From Nitrospirota bacterium (GTDB taxonomy: Bacteria > Nitrospirota > Thermodesulfovibrionia > Thermodesulfovibrionales > Dissulfurispiraceae), in NCBI GenBank assembly GCA_016936655.1, contig JAFGXL010000037.1, positions 1 to 35,977 of the forward strand: a stretch of DNA of 35,977 bases, read 5' to 3'. Made by a program: the position numbers and the translations under genes. Positions 17,662 to 24,910 of this stretch are shown piece after piece. The first letter of the stretch is position 1. Each line of letters starts with the position of its first letter. The notes below the pieces were generated by a model that searched no databases, was not told where the DNA came from, and was given only the letters and a program-made list of their open reading frames with translations.

Positions 17662-18255
17662 TTAGAGAGTAATAAGCCCGGAAAAACCCGCAAAAGCGAG
17701 CGCCAGCAGGCCTGTAACAACAAATGCTATCGGCGATCCTTTAAAAGGACCCGGCACGTCAGCGATCTCGATCTTCTCCCTTATGCTGGCCATAATGAGC
17801 AAAGCTATCGCAAAACCAACTCCAGAGCCCAGTCCAAAAGCTATGCTCTGAAGAAAGCTATAGTGCTCTCCAGCATTTATAAGCGGAACCGCCAGTATTA
17901 TGCAGTTTGTGGATATAAGCGCCAGATATATACCAAGCTTATAGTAAAGCCCCGGGGCGACCTTCCTCATAATCGTATCAGACACCTGCACAAAACCTGC
18001 TACTATTCCGATAAAGATGACTATTTTCAGAAATGTAATCTCAAGCGGCACCATTACATAATTAAATACCACCCAGCTAAGGGCAGCGCTCACCATCATG
18101 ACAGCAGTAAATGTGACGCTCATTCCTGCTGCTGTCTCCATCTTTCTGGATACGCCAAAAAAGATACAGAGCCCGAGAAATCTTGTGAACACAAAATTGT
18201 TCACTATGGAAGCTGATATAAAAAGCTCCAGCATCTTGCCGAATTCACTGCCCAT
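17662..18255 (-). CDS. rnfA: Rnf complex membrane subunit RnfA
   Basis: A 197-residue integral membrane protein with about six hydrophobic helices. NNFVFTRFLGLC near the N-terminus and ALISTNCIILAVPLIN in the middle are typical RnfA/NqrE signatures; the cysteines within them (C30 and C117 by count) match those proposed to hold an intramembrane iron-sulfur cluster between RnfA and RnfE. It forms part of the ion-translocating core. ATG 18255 is preceded by a strong AGAGGAGGCG, and its first base is the last base of the stop of a 17-codon ORF that bridges from rnfE. Alternative start codons inside the helix can be ruled out. Confidence 0.96.
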   Translation of the reverse strand: MGSEFGKMLELFISASIVNNFVFTRFLGLCIFFGVSRKMETAAGMSVTFTAVMMVSAALSWVVFNYVMVPLEITFLKIVIFIGIVAGFVQVSDTIMRKVAPGLYYKLGIYLALISTNCIILAVPLINAGEHYSFLQSIAFGLGSGVGFAIALLIMASIREKIEIADVPGPFKGSPIAFVVTGLLALAFAGFSGLITL

Positions 18256-18308
18256 TATTCCGCCTCCTCTTGAGGAACTTCTTTATCCAGAGATCTGTAT
18301 TTCATCAT
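18255..18308 (-). CDS. Possible 17-codon micro-ORF between rnfE and rnfA
   Basis: The minus-strand frame 18308-18255 reads MMKYRSLDKEVPQEEAE followed by TAA. Its ATG overlaps the rnfE stop as ATGA and its TAA overlaps the rnfA start as TAATG, so it fills the 49-nt gap with no unused base. GGTGAG in the end of rnfE lies at suitable distance from the second ATG (18305). The peptide is acidic at the C-terminus and has no membrane segment. It may be a real small Rnf-associated peptide, a device that carries ribosomes from rnfE to rnfA, or chance. The last codons also contain the rnfA ribosome site (GAGGAGGCG), which explains part of the EEAE sequence. Confidence 0.35.
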   Translation of the reverse strand: MMKYRSLDKEVPQEEAE

Positions 18309-18916
18309 TTACTCACCATATATCTTTTGTTCATCCAGTTAAAAGCTGCCATCAGTATGCCCACTGCAAGAAATCCTCCAGCTGGCAGCACCATTATCAA
18401 GAGCGGCTTTGCATCTATCACAGGCACTCCCCATAATGTTCCTTTGCCGAGCAGCTCTCTGAAAAAGCTTATAGCTACAAGGGCAAAGAGAAAACCGAGA
18501 CCCATGCCTATGCCGTCAAACATAGAATGAACGACTTTGTTTTTGCTTGCGAACATTTCAGCCCTCGCAAAGATTGAGGCAAATGCGACGATCAGCTGAA
18601 TATAAAGACCCATTTGCTTATACGCATCAGGAGCAAAAGCAGCCATAGACATATCCGTAACAGTAACCCACCCGGATATTATCAGCATAAATACAGGTAT
18701 TCTTATTTTCGGGTGTATAAAATTCTTTAGCAGAGAAACTGTGATATTGACCATTGTCTGCACAAACATGACTGCCACTCCCATAAGAAATCCGTTTCTG
18801 AGGCTGTTGGTGACAGCTATGGCAGGGCACAGGCTGAGTACAAGTTTGAATATGGTATTTTCAGAAATAATACCGTTTTTTATGAGATCCCAGTTTTTAC
18901 CGTGGTAAGCTGCCAT
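18305..18916 (-). CDS. rnfE: Rnf complex membrane subunit RnfE
   Basis: A 203-residue integral membrane protein of the RnfE/NqrD family with about six helices. ENTIFKLVLSLCPAIAVTNS near the N-terminus and ELLGKGTLWGV near residue 155 are family hallmarks. The cysteine in LSLCPA is the counterpart of the RnfA cysteine proposed to bind an intramembrane cluster. It overlaps rnfG by 20 nt, and GGGAGG upstream of ATG 18916 supports the start. Its TGA overlaps the start of the micro-ORF that leads into rnfA. Confidence 0.96.
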   Translation of the reverse strand: MAAYHGKNWDLIKNGIISENTIFKLVLSLCPAIAVTNSLRNGFLMGVAVMFVQTMVNITVSLLKNFIHPKIRIPVFMLIISGWVTVTDMSMAAFAPDAYKQMGLYIQLIVAFASIFARAEMFASKNKVVHSMFDGIGMGLGFLFALVAISFFRELLGKGTLWGVPVIDAKPLLIMVLPAGGFLAVGILMAAFNWMNKRYMVSK

Positions 18917-19484
18917 CGCCTGCGCCTCCCTTATACTTTTGAGTCAAAAATACAAGTCCGTTTTTAACCGCATCCTCTGCAACAGCCCTTGTAGAGATGG
19001 TCGCTCCTGAAAGGGCCTGTATGTATTCTGTGGTATCTGTTTTAAGCACCTTCATCTGCTCCTTTGTCTTTCCCTTAAACATATCTGTAAACGAGTCGAA
19101 CTCTATCTCGTCTCCGAGACCAGGGGTCTCGCCATGGCTAAGAACATTGATCTTTTTTATCTTCATATCCTGATCAACAGCTATAAGAGTATTTATATAG
19201 CTCGAATATCCCTTACCAAACGACTGCACAATATATCCAAGTGTTTCGCTCCCTTTTTTGGCCTCATAATACTCAGCAGCCTTCTCATGTATAACCCAAT
19301 CGCCAACTTTAACTATCGAGTCTGCTTCGGGGATGAGCTTTTTAAGAGCCTCCTGTTTGGCCTTTTCATTGTTTTTATAAATTATCGGCGATGTCTTTGC
19401 ATATATCCCTGCAAGCACAAGACCGCCAATAACATAAATTATTACAAAGTTGAGTGTTATCTTAATTATGTCTTTGCCTGTCAT
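18897..19484 (-). CDS. rnfG: Rnf complex flavoprotein subunit RnfG
   Basis: A 195-residue protein with one N-terminal membrane helix (about 11-28) and an external FMN-binding domain. The covalent flavin motif SGATIST lies at 159-165, with T162 as the expected phosphoester-linked residue. Together with RnfD it carries electrons through the outer face of the complex. The frame is open 23 codons further upstream inside rnfD, but ATG 19484 is chosen: it overlaps the rnfD stop as ATGA, has GGGAG upstream, and gives the usual RnfG N-terminus. The length matches the family. Confidence 0.95.
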   Translation of the reverse strand: MTGKDIIKITLNFVIIYVIGGLVLAGIYAKTSPIIYKNNEKAKQEALKKLIPEADSIVKVGDWVIHEKAAEYYEAKKGSETLGYIVQSFGKGYSSYINTLIAVDQDMKIKKINVLSHGETPGLGDEIEFDSFTDMFKGKTKEQMKVLKTDTTEYIQALSGATISTRAVAEDAVKNGLVFLTQKYKGGAGDGSLPR

Positions 19485-20488
19485 CTCGCTGCTCCCTTGG
19501 CTGATCCGAACACCTTTGTTCTGAAGCCCCTGTCTATCATAGGGGTTAGACAATTCATAATAAGAATCGCAAACATAACGCCTTCAGGATAACCGCCCTT
19601 AAGCCTTATAAGCATTGTCAAAAATCCGCAGCCAGCTCCAAAAAGTATCTGCCCTTTTTTTACAGCAGGAGATGTAACATAATCAGTTGCCATAAAAAAT
19701 GAGCCGAGCAGCATACCGCCGCTAAGCATATGAAGCAGAGGATCGCCTGTAAAAAAAGCGCCCTTGCCTCCGAATATCCATGCCATCAGGGCGGCAGAGC
19801 CGAGAAAAGAAAACGGCACATGCCAGGTTATATATCTTTTGTAAAAGAGGAAAGCCGCTCCTGCGAGCAATGCTATTGCTGATGTCTCGCCTATAGAGCC
19901 GGCTCGGTTGCCTGAAAGCATCTGCATATACATATTAAAGCTGCCGCCGAATGTCTCGAGCAGCTTCTGTATACCCTCTTCCTTTAGTATTCCCAGAGGG
20001 GTCGCAGTGGTCACAGCATCAATCTTCACAAAAGCTGCTGTGGGCTGTGTCCATATTGTCATAAGCTTCGGGAATGACATCAGAAGAAACGCCCTGCCAA
20101 CCAATGCGGGATTAAATATGTTGTAACCGAGACCGCCGAATATAAGTTTTGTTATGAGTATAGCGACCACGGCGCCGACCAGAGGTATGTAAAAAGGAAC
20201 TGATGCCGGAAGATTAAGGCCGAGCAGCAGACCTGTTAGAAGTGCACTGCCGTCTCCTATAGTATTTTTCTTCTTCATGCCTTTTTGGTAGAGATACTCT
20301 GTGAGTACGGCCACGATAATAGATATGGAAATGGTTATTACAGCCTTCGGGCCGAAAAAGTATGCTCCCATAGCAGCAGCAGGCAGCAGCGCTGCGCTTA
20401 CGCTCCACATTATTCTGGCAGTAGTTTCTTCACTCCGGACATGCGGACTGACCGACACCAAAAACTGCCTGTCTTTATTCTTATCCAT
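19481..20488 (-). CDS. rnfD: Rnf complex flavoprotein membrane subunit RnfD
   Basis: A 335-residue integral membrane protein of the RnfD/NqrB family. SPHVRSEETTARIM at the N-terminus, GYNIFNPALVGRAFLL and FFMATDYVTSP are conserved. The flavinylation segment DAVTTATPLG gives T163 as the likely FMN-bearing threonine; proteobacterial proteins usually have SGAT at this point, so this is the variant form. ATG 20488 follows GAGGGG at 6 nt; the TTG codon immediately before it is unlikely to be the start. The 3' end overlaps rnfG as ATGA. Confidence 0.95.
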   Translation of the reverse strand: MDKNKDRQFLVSVSPHVRSEETTARIMWSVSAALLPAAAMGAYFFGPKAVITISISIIVAVLTEYLYQKGMKKKNTIGDGSALLTGLLLGLNLPASVPFYIPLVGAVVAILITKLIFGGLGYNIFNPALVGRAFLLMSFPKLMTIWTQPTAAFVKIDAVTTATPLGILKEEGIQKLLETFGGSFNMYMQMLSGNRAGSIGETSAIALLAGAAFLFYKRYITWHVPFSFLGSAALMAWIFGGKGAFFTGDPLLHMLSGGMLLGSFFMATDYVTSPAVKKGQILFGAGCGFLTMLIRLKGGYPEGVMFAILIMNCLTPMIDRGFRTKVFGSAKGAAR

Positions 20489-20514
20489 CAAATCCCCTCT
20501 GTAAAACAGAAATC

Positions 20515-20526
20515 GCGCTTAAGCGC
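20515..20526. repeat. Perfect 12-bp palindrome in the rnfC-rnfD spacer
   Basis: GCGCTTAAGCGC sits directly after the rnfC stop, in a 39-nt gap. As RNA it would make at most a 4-bp stem with loop UUAA, too weak for a terminator. It could be a protein site, an mRNA processing element or chance. Confidence 0.4.
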
Positions 20527-20527
20527 T

Positions 20528-21835
20528 CTAAGGCTTTACTAATGATTTTGCCAGCCTTATAAACTGCACTATCGGCCGTTTTGATGGGCAGACATATGTG
20601 CATGATCCGCACTCAAAACAGTCAAAAAGCTTATACTCTTTTGCCTCTTCATAAAGCCCTTTTTCTGACAGAACGCTCAACATAGAAGGCATCAAACCCA
20701 TTGGGCATACATCAATGCATCTGCCGCATCTTATGCATGGCCCGAAATGTTCATAATGTATTATAGGCTGCTCAGGGATAGCGAGCACTCCTGATGTACC
20801 CTTTGTTACAGGTACTTCAAGTGAAGAAAGAGCAAAACCCATCATCGGGCCTCCAGATATCACTTTTGCTGTATCTGAAGCAAGTCCTCCGCATTCTTCC
20901 ACAACATCAGATATCAATGTGCCGACCTTCACAAGAAGATTTTTAGGCTCTTTTATGCTTTCACCTGTAATGGTAACAACCCGCTCCACAAGAGGTTTTC
21001 CATATCTGACAGCTTCATAAACAGCAACAGCTGTGCCTATATTATGTACAACAACACCTGCATCCATAGGCAGTCCTCTTGGAGGCACCTCTCTGCCTGT
21101 AACAGACTTTATAAGCATCTTTTCAGCTCCCTGGGGATATTTAACCTCCAGAGCTATTATTTCTATTGCGCTGTCAGATTCAGCTGCCTTTTTAATAATC
21201 TCTACAGCATCAGGCTTGTTATCCTCTATTCCTATATAACCCCTGCTGACTCCAAGCATTTTCATCAAAACCTTTAGGCCTGCAATAACATCAGGGGCGC
21301 GTTCGATCATAATTCTGTAGTCAGCTGTAAGATAGGGCTCGCACTCAGCGCCATTAAGTATCACAGCATCTATCGGCTTCTCTTTTGGCGGAGATAGTTT
21401 CACATGCGCTGGGAATGCTGCTCCGCCCATGCCCACAATGCCTGCCTGCTTAATCTTTTCTTTCAGCTCTTCGGATGAAAGCTTTTCGTAGTCAGGATTA
21501 TCTTTAAGCGCAGCCCACTCTTCCTGCATATCATTTTCTATTACTACAGACTGCACCATCCTGCCGGTTGCTGATAAAAACTCTCCAATAGCTGCAACCT
21601 TGCCAGATACTGATGAATGTACAGGGGCAGATACAAAACCTTCTGCAGCGCCTATCACCTCTCCTTTTTTAACAGCCTGCCCTATCTCTACAACAGGCTT
21701 GCATGGCGCGCCTATATGCTGGCTCAGAGGCACAACAACCCTGGCTGGAGAGCTGCATGCAGCTATAGCCTTGTCTTTAGAAAGCTCTTTTTTATCAGGC
21801 GGATGAACGCCCCCCCTGAATGTGCCAAGAGTCAT
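20528..21835 (-). CDS. rnfC: Rnf complex NADH-binding subunit RnfC
   Basis: A 435-residue RnfC. The N-terminal RnfC barrel domain (to about 100) is followed by the NADH/FMN-binding region with GIVGMGGAAFPAHVKL and NGAECEPYLTADYR, a SLBB-like domain, and two [4Fe-4S] motifs near the C-terminus (CIRCGRCIDVCP and CFECGSCTYVCP). It links the complex to the NAD pool on the cytoplasmic side. An in-frame ATG at 21847 exists, but GGAGG lies between the two, 5 nt before ATG 21835, so the latter is the start. It is the first gene of rnfCDGEAB and follows a leader of about 85 nt from a plausible promoter. Confidence 0.96.
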   Translation of the reverse strand: MTLGTFRGGVHPPDKKELSKDKAIAACSSPARVVVPLSQHIGAPCKPVVEIGQAVKKGEVIGAAEGFVSAPVHSSVSGKVAAIGEFLSATGRMVQSVVIENDMQEEWAALKDNPDYEKLSSEELKEKIKQAGIVGMGGAAFPAHVKLSPPKEKPIDAVILNGAECEPYLTADYRIMIERAPDVIAGLKVLMKMLGVSRGYIGIEDNKPDAVEIIKKAAESDSAIEIIALEVKYPQGAEKMLIKSVTGREVPPRGLPMDAGVVVHNIGTAVAVYEAVRYGKPLVERVVTITGESIKEPKNLLVKVGTLISDVVEECGGLASDTAKVISGGPMMGFALSSLEVPVTKGTSGVLAIPEQPIIHYEHFGPCIRCGRCIDVCPMGLMPSMLSVLSEKGLYEEAKEYKLFDCFECGSCTYVCPSKRPIVQFIRLAKSLVKP

Positions 21836-21869
21836 TAAGTCCTCCATATGTTATTTAAAGGAGATTTTG

Positions 21870-21938
21870 ATGCTCAAGCAGTCTGGCGAAAACTGCCTAA
21901 ATATTGCCCGAAAAGGCATTAATGTAAATAACATTTGA
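21870..21938 (+). CDS. Possible 22-codon ORF with strong ribosome site, antisense to rnfC leader
   Basis: On the plus strand AAAGGAG lies 6 nt before ATG 21870, and the frame runs 22 codons to TGA at 21936-21938, beginning MLKQSGENCLNIARKG. The ribosome site is better than that of many genes here, but the ORF is short, has no recognisable domain, and no clear promoter precedes it. It would be transcribed against the rnfC leader. A chance ORF is the more likely reading. Confidence 0.2.
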   Translation: MLKQSGENCLNIARKGINVNNI

Positions 21939-21954
21939 CAAATCAATAAGTCAA
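21926..21954 (-). promoter_or_regulatory. Probable rnf promoter with palindromic operator
   Basis: On the minus strand TTGACT (21954-21949) is followed after 17 nt by TTATTT (21931-21926), a good -35 with a weak -10. The -35 lies inside an interrupted palindrome, TTGAC-N10-GTCAA (21935-21954). A regulator bound there would compete with RNA polymerase. The ArsR-type gene immediately upstream is the obvious candidate, by position only. Confidence 0.4.
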
Positions 21955-22003
21955 GGAATATCAGGATCAGCAGGTTTTAAAATAGAGGGAGAAAATGCAG
22001 ATA

Positions 22004-22336
22004 TTAAAACTTGGAAATTGACTGCGCCACCTTATCGCGCTCTATCATTGTCTCTACAAGAAGATCACGCATTATTGAACACGCATTTACAATCTTTTGA
22101 TTAGATATACTGTAATACACATGCACACCTGAGCGCCTGCTTTTTAATATACCCTTTAATCTCATTACGCTAAGATGTTGCGATACATTAGCCTTAGGAG
22201 TGCCGAGAATATTAACAAGCTCAAGCACAGATTTTTCGCCATCCTTGAGTGCATTGATAATCTCGATCCTCTTTGGACTGGACATTACCTTGCAAAGATC
22301 TGCCTGTAGCTCAAATGCTGTCTTCTGTTTTTTCAT
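22004..22336 (-). CDS. ArsR/SmtB-family winged-helix transcriptional regulator
   Basis: A 110-residue winged-helix protein: LCKVMSSPKRIEIINAL at the dimer/first helix, a recognition helix at about 48-62 (KANVSQHLSVMRLKG) and the wing at about 65-77 (SRRSGVHVYYSI). The classical ELCVCDL metal site is absent. Two cysteines remain, C15 in the N-terminal helix and C86 in the C-terminal helix. Family members with only such a pair include thiol- or reactive-sulfur-responsive regulators, so redox or sulfur sensing is a fair inference. It has its own strong promoter ending only 8 nt before the ATG and no Shine-Dalgarno site. The rnf operon begins 169 nt downstream on the same strand. Confidence 0.9.
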   Translation of the reverse strand: MKKQKTAFELQADLCKVMSSPKRIEIINALKDGEKSVLELVNILGTPKANVSQHLSVMRLKGILKSRRSGVHVYYSISNQKIVNACSIMRDLLVETMIERDKVAQSISKF

Positions 22337-22373
22337 TTACTCAAATTGTATTACTAAATAAAGCAAAGGTCAA
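22337..22373 (-). promoter_or_regulatory. Strong sigma-70-type promoter giving a leaderless arsR mRNA
   Basis: On the minus strand TTGACC (22373-22368), a 17-nt spacer, TACAAT (22350-22345), then 8 nt and ATG 22336. The expected transcription start is about 2 nt before the ATG, leaving no room for a ribosome site. It is the clearest full promoter in the window. Confidence 0.7.
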
Positions 22374-22397
22374 GCGTTTCTAAACTTATTGACCTTT

Positions 22398-23069
22398 CTA
22401 CTGTTCAGGGTTCTGGTAATTCCAGCCATATTTGCCCAAAAGCGGCACAAAAACACATTTTGTGTGGAATGTCTGTTGTGGGCCATTGACAGACATTACA
22501 ATACGCACAAGCGTCTGCGACCACCTGTCACCTACAGGCGCAACCAATATGCCTGCCTGTCCAAGCTGCTCAATCAGCGGCTCTGGAACAGACGGTGCTG
22601 CTGCTGTAACGATTATCCTGTCAAAAGGAGCCTTGTCTGGAAGGCCTGCTGTTCCGTCAGCAATAACCACATTTACATTGCTGTAGCCAAGCCTTTGCAG
22701 GTCTTGTTTTGCCTTTTCAGCCAGCTCAGGTATCCGCTCGACAGTGTATACTTCTGAAGCAAGCATAGATAGCACTGCTGCCTGGTAGCCTGACCCTGTT
22801 CCAACCTCGAGCACCTTCTCATCGCCATGCAGATCTAAAAGCTGCGTCATTACAGCAACCATATATGGCTGAGATATTGTCTGGCCAGCTGCTATCGGAA
22901 GAGCCATATCCTCATAAGCCATGCTCTTCTGAGCCTCAGGCATAAATTCATGACGAGGTACTGATGCCATGGCATCAAGAACCCTTTTATCCTGGATGCC
23001 CCTAGCAGCAAGCTGGCTGCGGATCATTAACTGGGCAAGCCCTCTGTAGTGCTGGTCTGATACTGACAT
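22398..23069 (-). CDS. pcm: Protein-L-isoaspartate O-methyltransferase
   Basis: A 223-residue SAM-dependent methyltransferase. The PIMT signature is intact: MVAVMTQLL after GQTISQPY, motif I VLEVGTGSGYQAA, VERIPELAEKA and the segment FDRIIVTAAAP. It methylates isoaspartyl residues in damaged proteins so that they can revert to aspartate. It follows surE by 29 nt, the surE-pcm pairing known from many proteobacteria. The ribosome site is weak (AGGG 5-6 nt before the ATG). Its end lies just before the arsR -35 box, and no clear terminator separates them. Confidence 0.96.
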   Translation of the reverse strand: MSVSDQHYRGLAQLMIRSQLAARGIQDKRVLDAMASVPRHEFMPEAQKSMAYEDMALPIAAGQTISQPYMVAVMTQLLDLHGDEKVLEVGTGSGYQAAVLSMLASEVYTVERIPELAEKAKQDLQRLGYSNVNVVIADGTAGLPDKAPFDRIIVTAAAPSVPEPLIEQLGQAGILVAPVGDRWSQTLVRIVMSVNGPQQTFHTKCVFVPLLGKYGWNYQNPEQ

Positions 23070-23098
23070 ATGCCCTATTATCCACTTGCTGGCATTTT

Positions 23099-23848
23099 TT
23101 AATCCTGCCAGCTGTTCCTAAGGTCCTCTATCGAGGAATAGCTTGTTAGGTCAAGATGCAGAGGAGTAACAGAGACATACCCATTCATAACAGCCTGTAT
23201 ATCATTAGCCTCTGACTGACCCCAGACTGGCTTGCCGCCTCCTATCCAGTAGTACTGTTCTCCACTAGGCGACAAAAGCTCCTGAATTGCGTTGTCATAA
23301 ACCCTTTTGCCCTGTCGTGTAAAGCTTACTCCCTTAATCTGATCGAGAGGGATATTAGGCACGTTGATATTCAATAATATGTCTGACTGCAGCTTCTTCT
23401 GAAGAATATACCCGGCTATTCTCTTGGCAAAAGGCAGCGCGCTATCAAACATAAAAGGCTTATCTCCAGCCATAGATATGGCAAACGAAGATACTCCAAG
23501 GAGCGTCCCTTCCATAGCAGCAGACACTGTGCCGGAATATGTTATGTCATCACCTAGATTTGACCCCTTGTTTATACCTGAAGCTATAAGATCAGGCTTT
23601 CTGGGGAGTATTTTATGAATTCCGAGGGCAACACAGTCTGTAGGCGTTCCATTAACACTGAATACTCTGTCTCTTAACTCTTCTGCCTTTAGAGGCCTGT
23701 GCAGCGTAAGGGCATGACCAACAGCGCTGCGCTCCCTATCAGGAGCCACAACATATACATCTCCAACCTCAGCCATAGCGTTCTGCAGCGCAGTAATTCC
23801 GTGCGAGTGTACTCCGTCGTCATTTGTTACAAGGATAAGCGGTATCAT
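23099..23848 (-). CDS. surE: 5'/3'-nucleotidase (survival protein) SurE
   Basis: A 249-residue SurE. ILVTNDDGVHS with the metal ligands D9 and D10, ERSAVGHALT, and SGINKGSNLGDDITYSGTVS are all present. It removes phosphate from nucleoside monophosphates and short polyphosphates and is linked to stress survival. GAGGAG precedes ATG 23848, which overlaps the stop of the upstream RNase Z-like gene as ATGA. With pcm downstream this forms a three-gene repair-type operon. Confidence 0.96.
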   Translation of the reverse strand: MIPLILVTNDDGVHSHGITALQNAMAEVGDVYVVAPDRERSAVGHALTLHRPLKAEELRDRVFSVNGTPTDCVALGIHKILPRKPDLIASGINKGSNLGDDITYSGTVSAAMEGTLLGVSSFAISMAGDKPFMFDSALPFAKRIAGYILQKKLQSDILLNINVPNIPLDQIKGVSFTRQGKRVYDNAIQELLSPSGEQYYWIGGGKPVWGQSEANDIQAVMNGYVSVTPLHLDLTSYSSIEDLRNSWQD

Positions 23849-24819
23849 ATATCTCCTCTGAAAGCTGCTTCTGCCTCATCAATTATTTCATTCTCTCTGC
23901 CTGTATACTTTGGTGAAAAGTGCATAGTTTGCAGCCTCTTTACGCCGGCATCTTTTGCGATTTTGCCTGCAATTGCTGCTGTCAAATGATTTCTTTCCCT
24001 TGCCCGGTCTATCTCGGCATGCAAAAAAAATGCCTCGCAGAATAACACATCAGCATCTTTGGCAAACTCAGATATTTTTTCAATGTTCTCATCTGCAGGA
24101 GATATATCTGTAGCGTATGTTATCTTCTGACCTTTAGTAAATATGGCGGCAGGCCTTAAATCTGCAAGCGCTATCTGTTTGCCATCAATATTAAAAATTT
24201 TATCGTCAGAAGCCTCTGTTCTTAATGCGTGCTTGAATTCAGTAATCCACCTGCCCACAGAAAGGTTCATCGATGCGAGAGCCTCTTTGTTTATATTTAT
24301 ATGAACACCCTCGTTTATACTGTATGCCAATACAGGCATGCCATGCCAAAGTTCAAGCGCCCTAACAGCAAATCCCTCTTCCTGCAGAATTATGCTTTTA
24401 AAAGAATCAGTGCCAATCTTTAATCTCATAAATTCATTTTCAGCATAAAATCCTGTATGTTTAATCTGAGAGCCGCTCACCTCATAAACATCTATTTTTG
24501 TCGGGTAGCCATGTATGAGATTCCAGGTATAGCCCTTAAGTTTCCCCTCCACCGCATCTGTTACCCCCAACGGTCCGAAAACCCTGAGCGGTGATTCGCG
24601 CCTCAGCAGCACCCTTAGCAGCATATCAAAGCCTATAAAATGATCGATATGCATGTGCGTAATAAATACATCACTCACCTTCATCATATCCGCTGCGCTC
24701 AGCCTGCTTATATCTCCCAGATCAAAAAGCAGAGCCCTGCGCTCTCTCAACAGCCTTAAAAAAAGAGCCGGATCGCCTAATGGATCATTAACTGTCTCAG
24801 CATGAAAAGTGGGCTTCAT
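23845..24819 (-). CDS. RNase Z-like metallo-beta-lactamase-fold hydrolase
   Basis: A 324-residue MBL-fold protein with the metal motif THMHIDH (H55, H57, D59, H60), downstream ligand candidates in RNHLTA, and a closing MHFSPKY that matches the HFS motif of RNase Z-type enzymes. True RNase Z proteins process the 3' end of tRNA precursors; this protein lacks the usual GTS loop near the N-terminus and starts instead with FHAETVNDPLGDPAL, so it belongs to a related group of unproven substrate. The reading frame is open far upstream across galT, but ATG 24819 matches the expected protein start. No ribosome site precedes it; TATAAT lies 9 nt upstream. The stop overlaps surE as ATGA. Confidence 0.85.
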   Translation of the reverse strand: MKPTFHAETVNDPLGDPALFLRLLRERRALLFDLGDISRLSAADMMKVSDVFITHMHIDHFIGFDMLLRVLLRRESPLRVFGPLGVTDAVEGKLKGYTWNLIHGYPTKIDVYEVSGSQIKHTGFYAENEFMRLKIGTDSFKSIILQEEGFAVRALELWHGMPVLAYSINEGVHININKEALASMNLSVGRWITEFKHALRTEASDDKIFNIDGKQIALADLRPAAIFTKGQKITYATDISPADENIEKISEFAKDADVLFCEAFFLHAEIDRARERNHLTAAIAGKIAKDAGVKRLQTMHFSPKYTGRENEIIDEAEAAFRGDI

Positions 24820-24821
24820 AG

Positions 24822-24837
24822 TGCTATAATTATAGCA
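24822..24837. promoter_or_regulatory. Symmetric divergent promoter: palindrome with -10 boxes on both strands
   Basis: TGCTATAATTATAGCA is a perfect 16-bp palindrome containing the extended -10 form TGnTATAAT on each strand. Leftward transcription would start near 24822, about 3 nt before the RNase Z-like gene; rightward transcription would start near 24837, about 74 nt before galT. Good -35 boxes are lacking on both sides, which extended -10 promoters tolerate. Confidence 0.6.
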
Positions 24838-24910
24838 ATTCAGAGCAGTATGATTAAAACAAAAACTCTGAAGATACACGCCAATGATGTTTCTGACTTG
24901 AGGAGGAATA

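Noticed and set aside
17242-18216. Plus-strand frame of 324 codons across rnfB and rnfA
   Set aside because: Antisense to two well-identified Rnf genes and spanning their junction; low-complexity translation with no domain.
19485-19553. RnfG start 23 codons further upstream
   Set aside because: That stretch lies inside rnfD and adds a hydrophilic segment; ATG 19484 has a ribosome site and an ATGA overlap.
23070-23098. Five-codon frame in the surE-pcm gap
   Set aside because: Too short to support, does not overlap either neighbour, and relatives would be needed to judge it.
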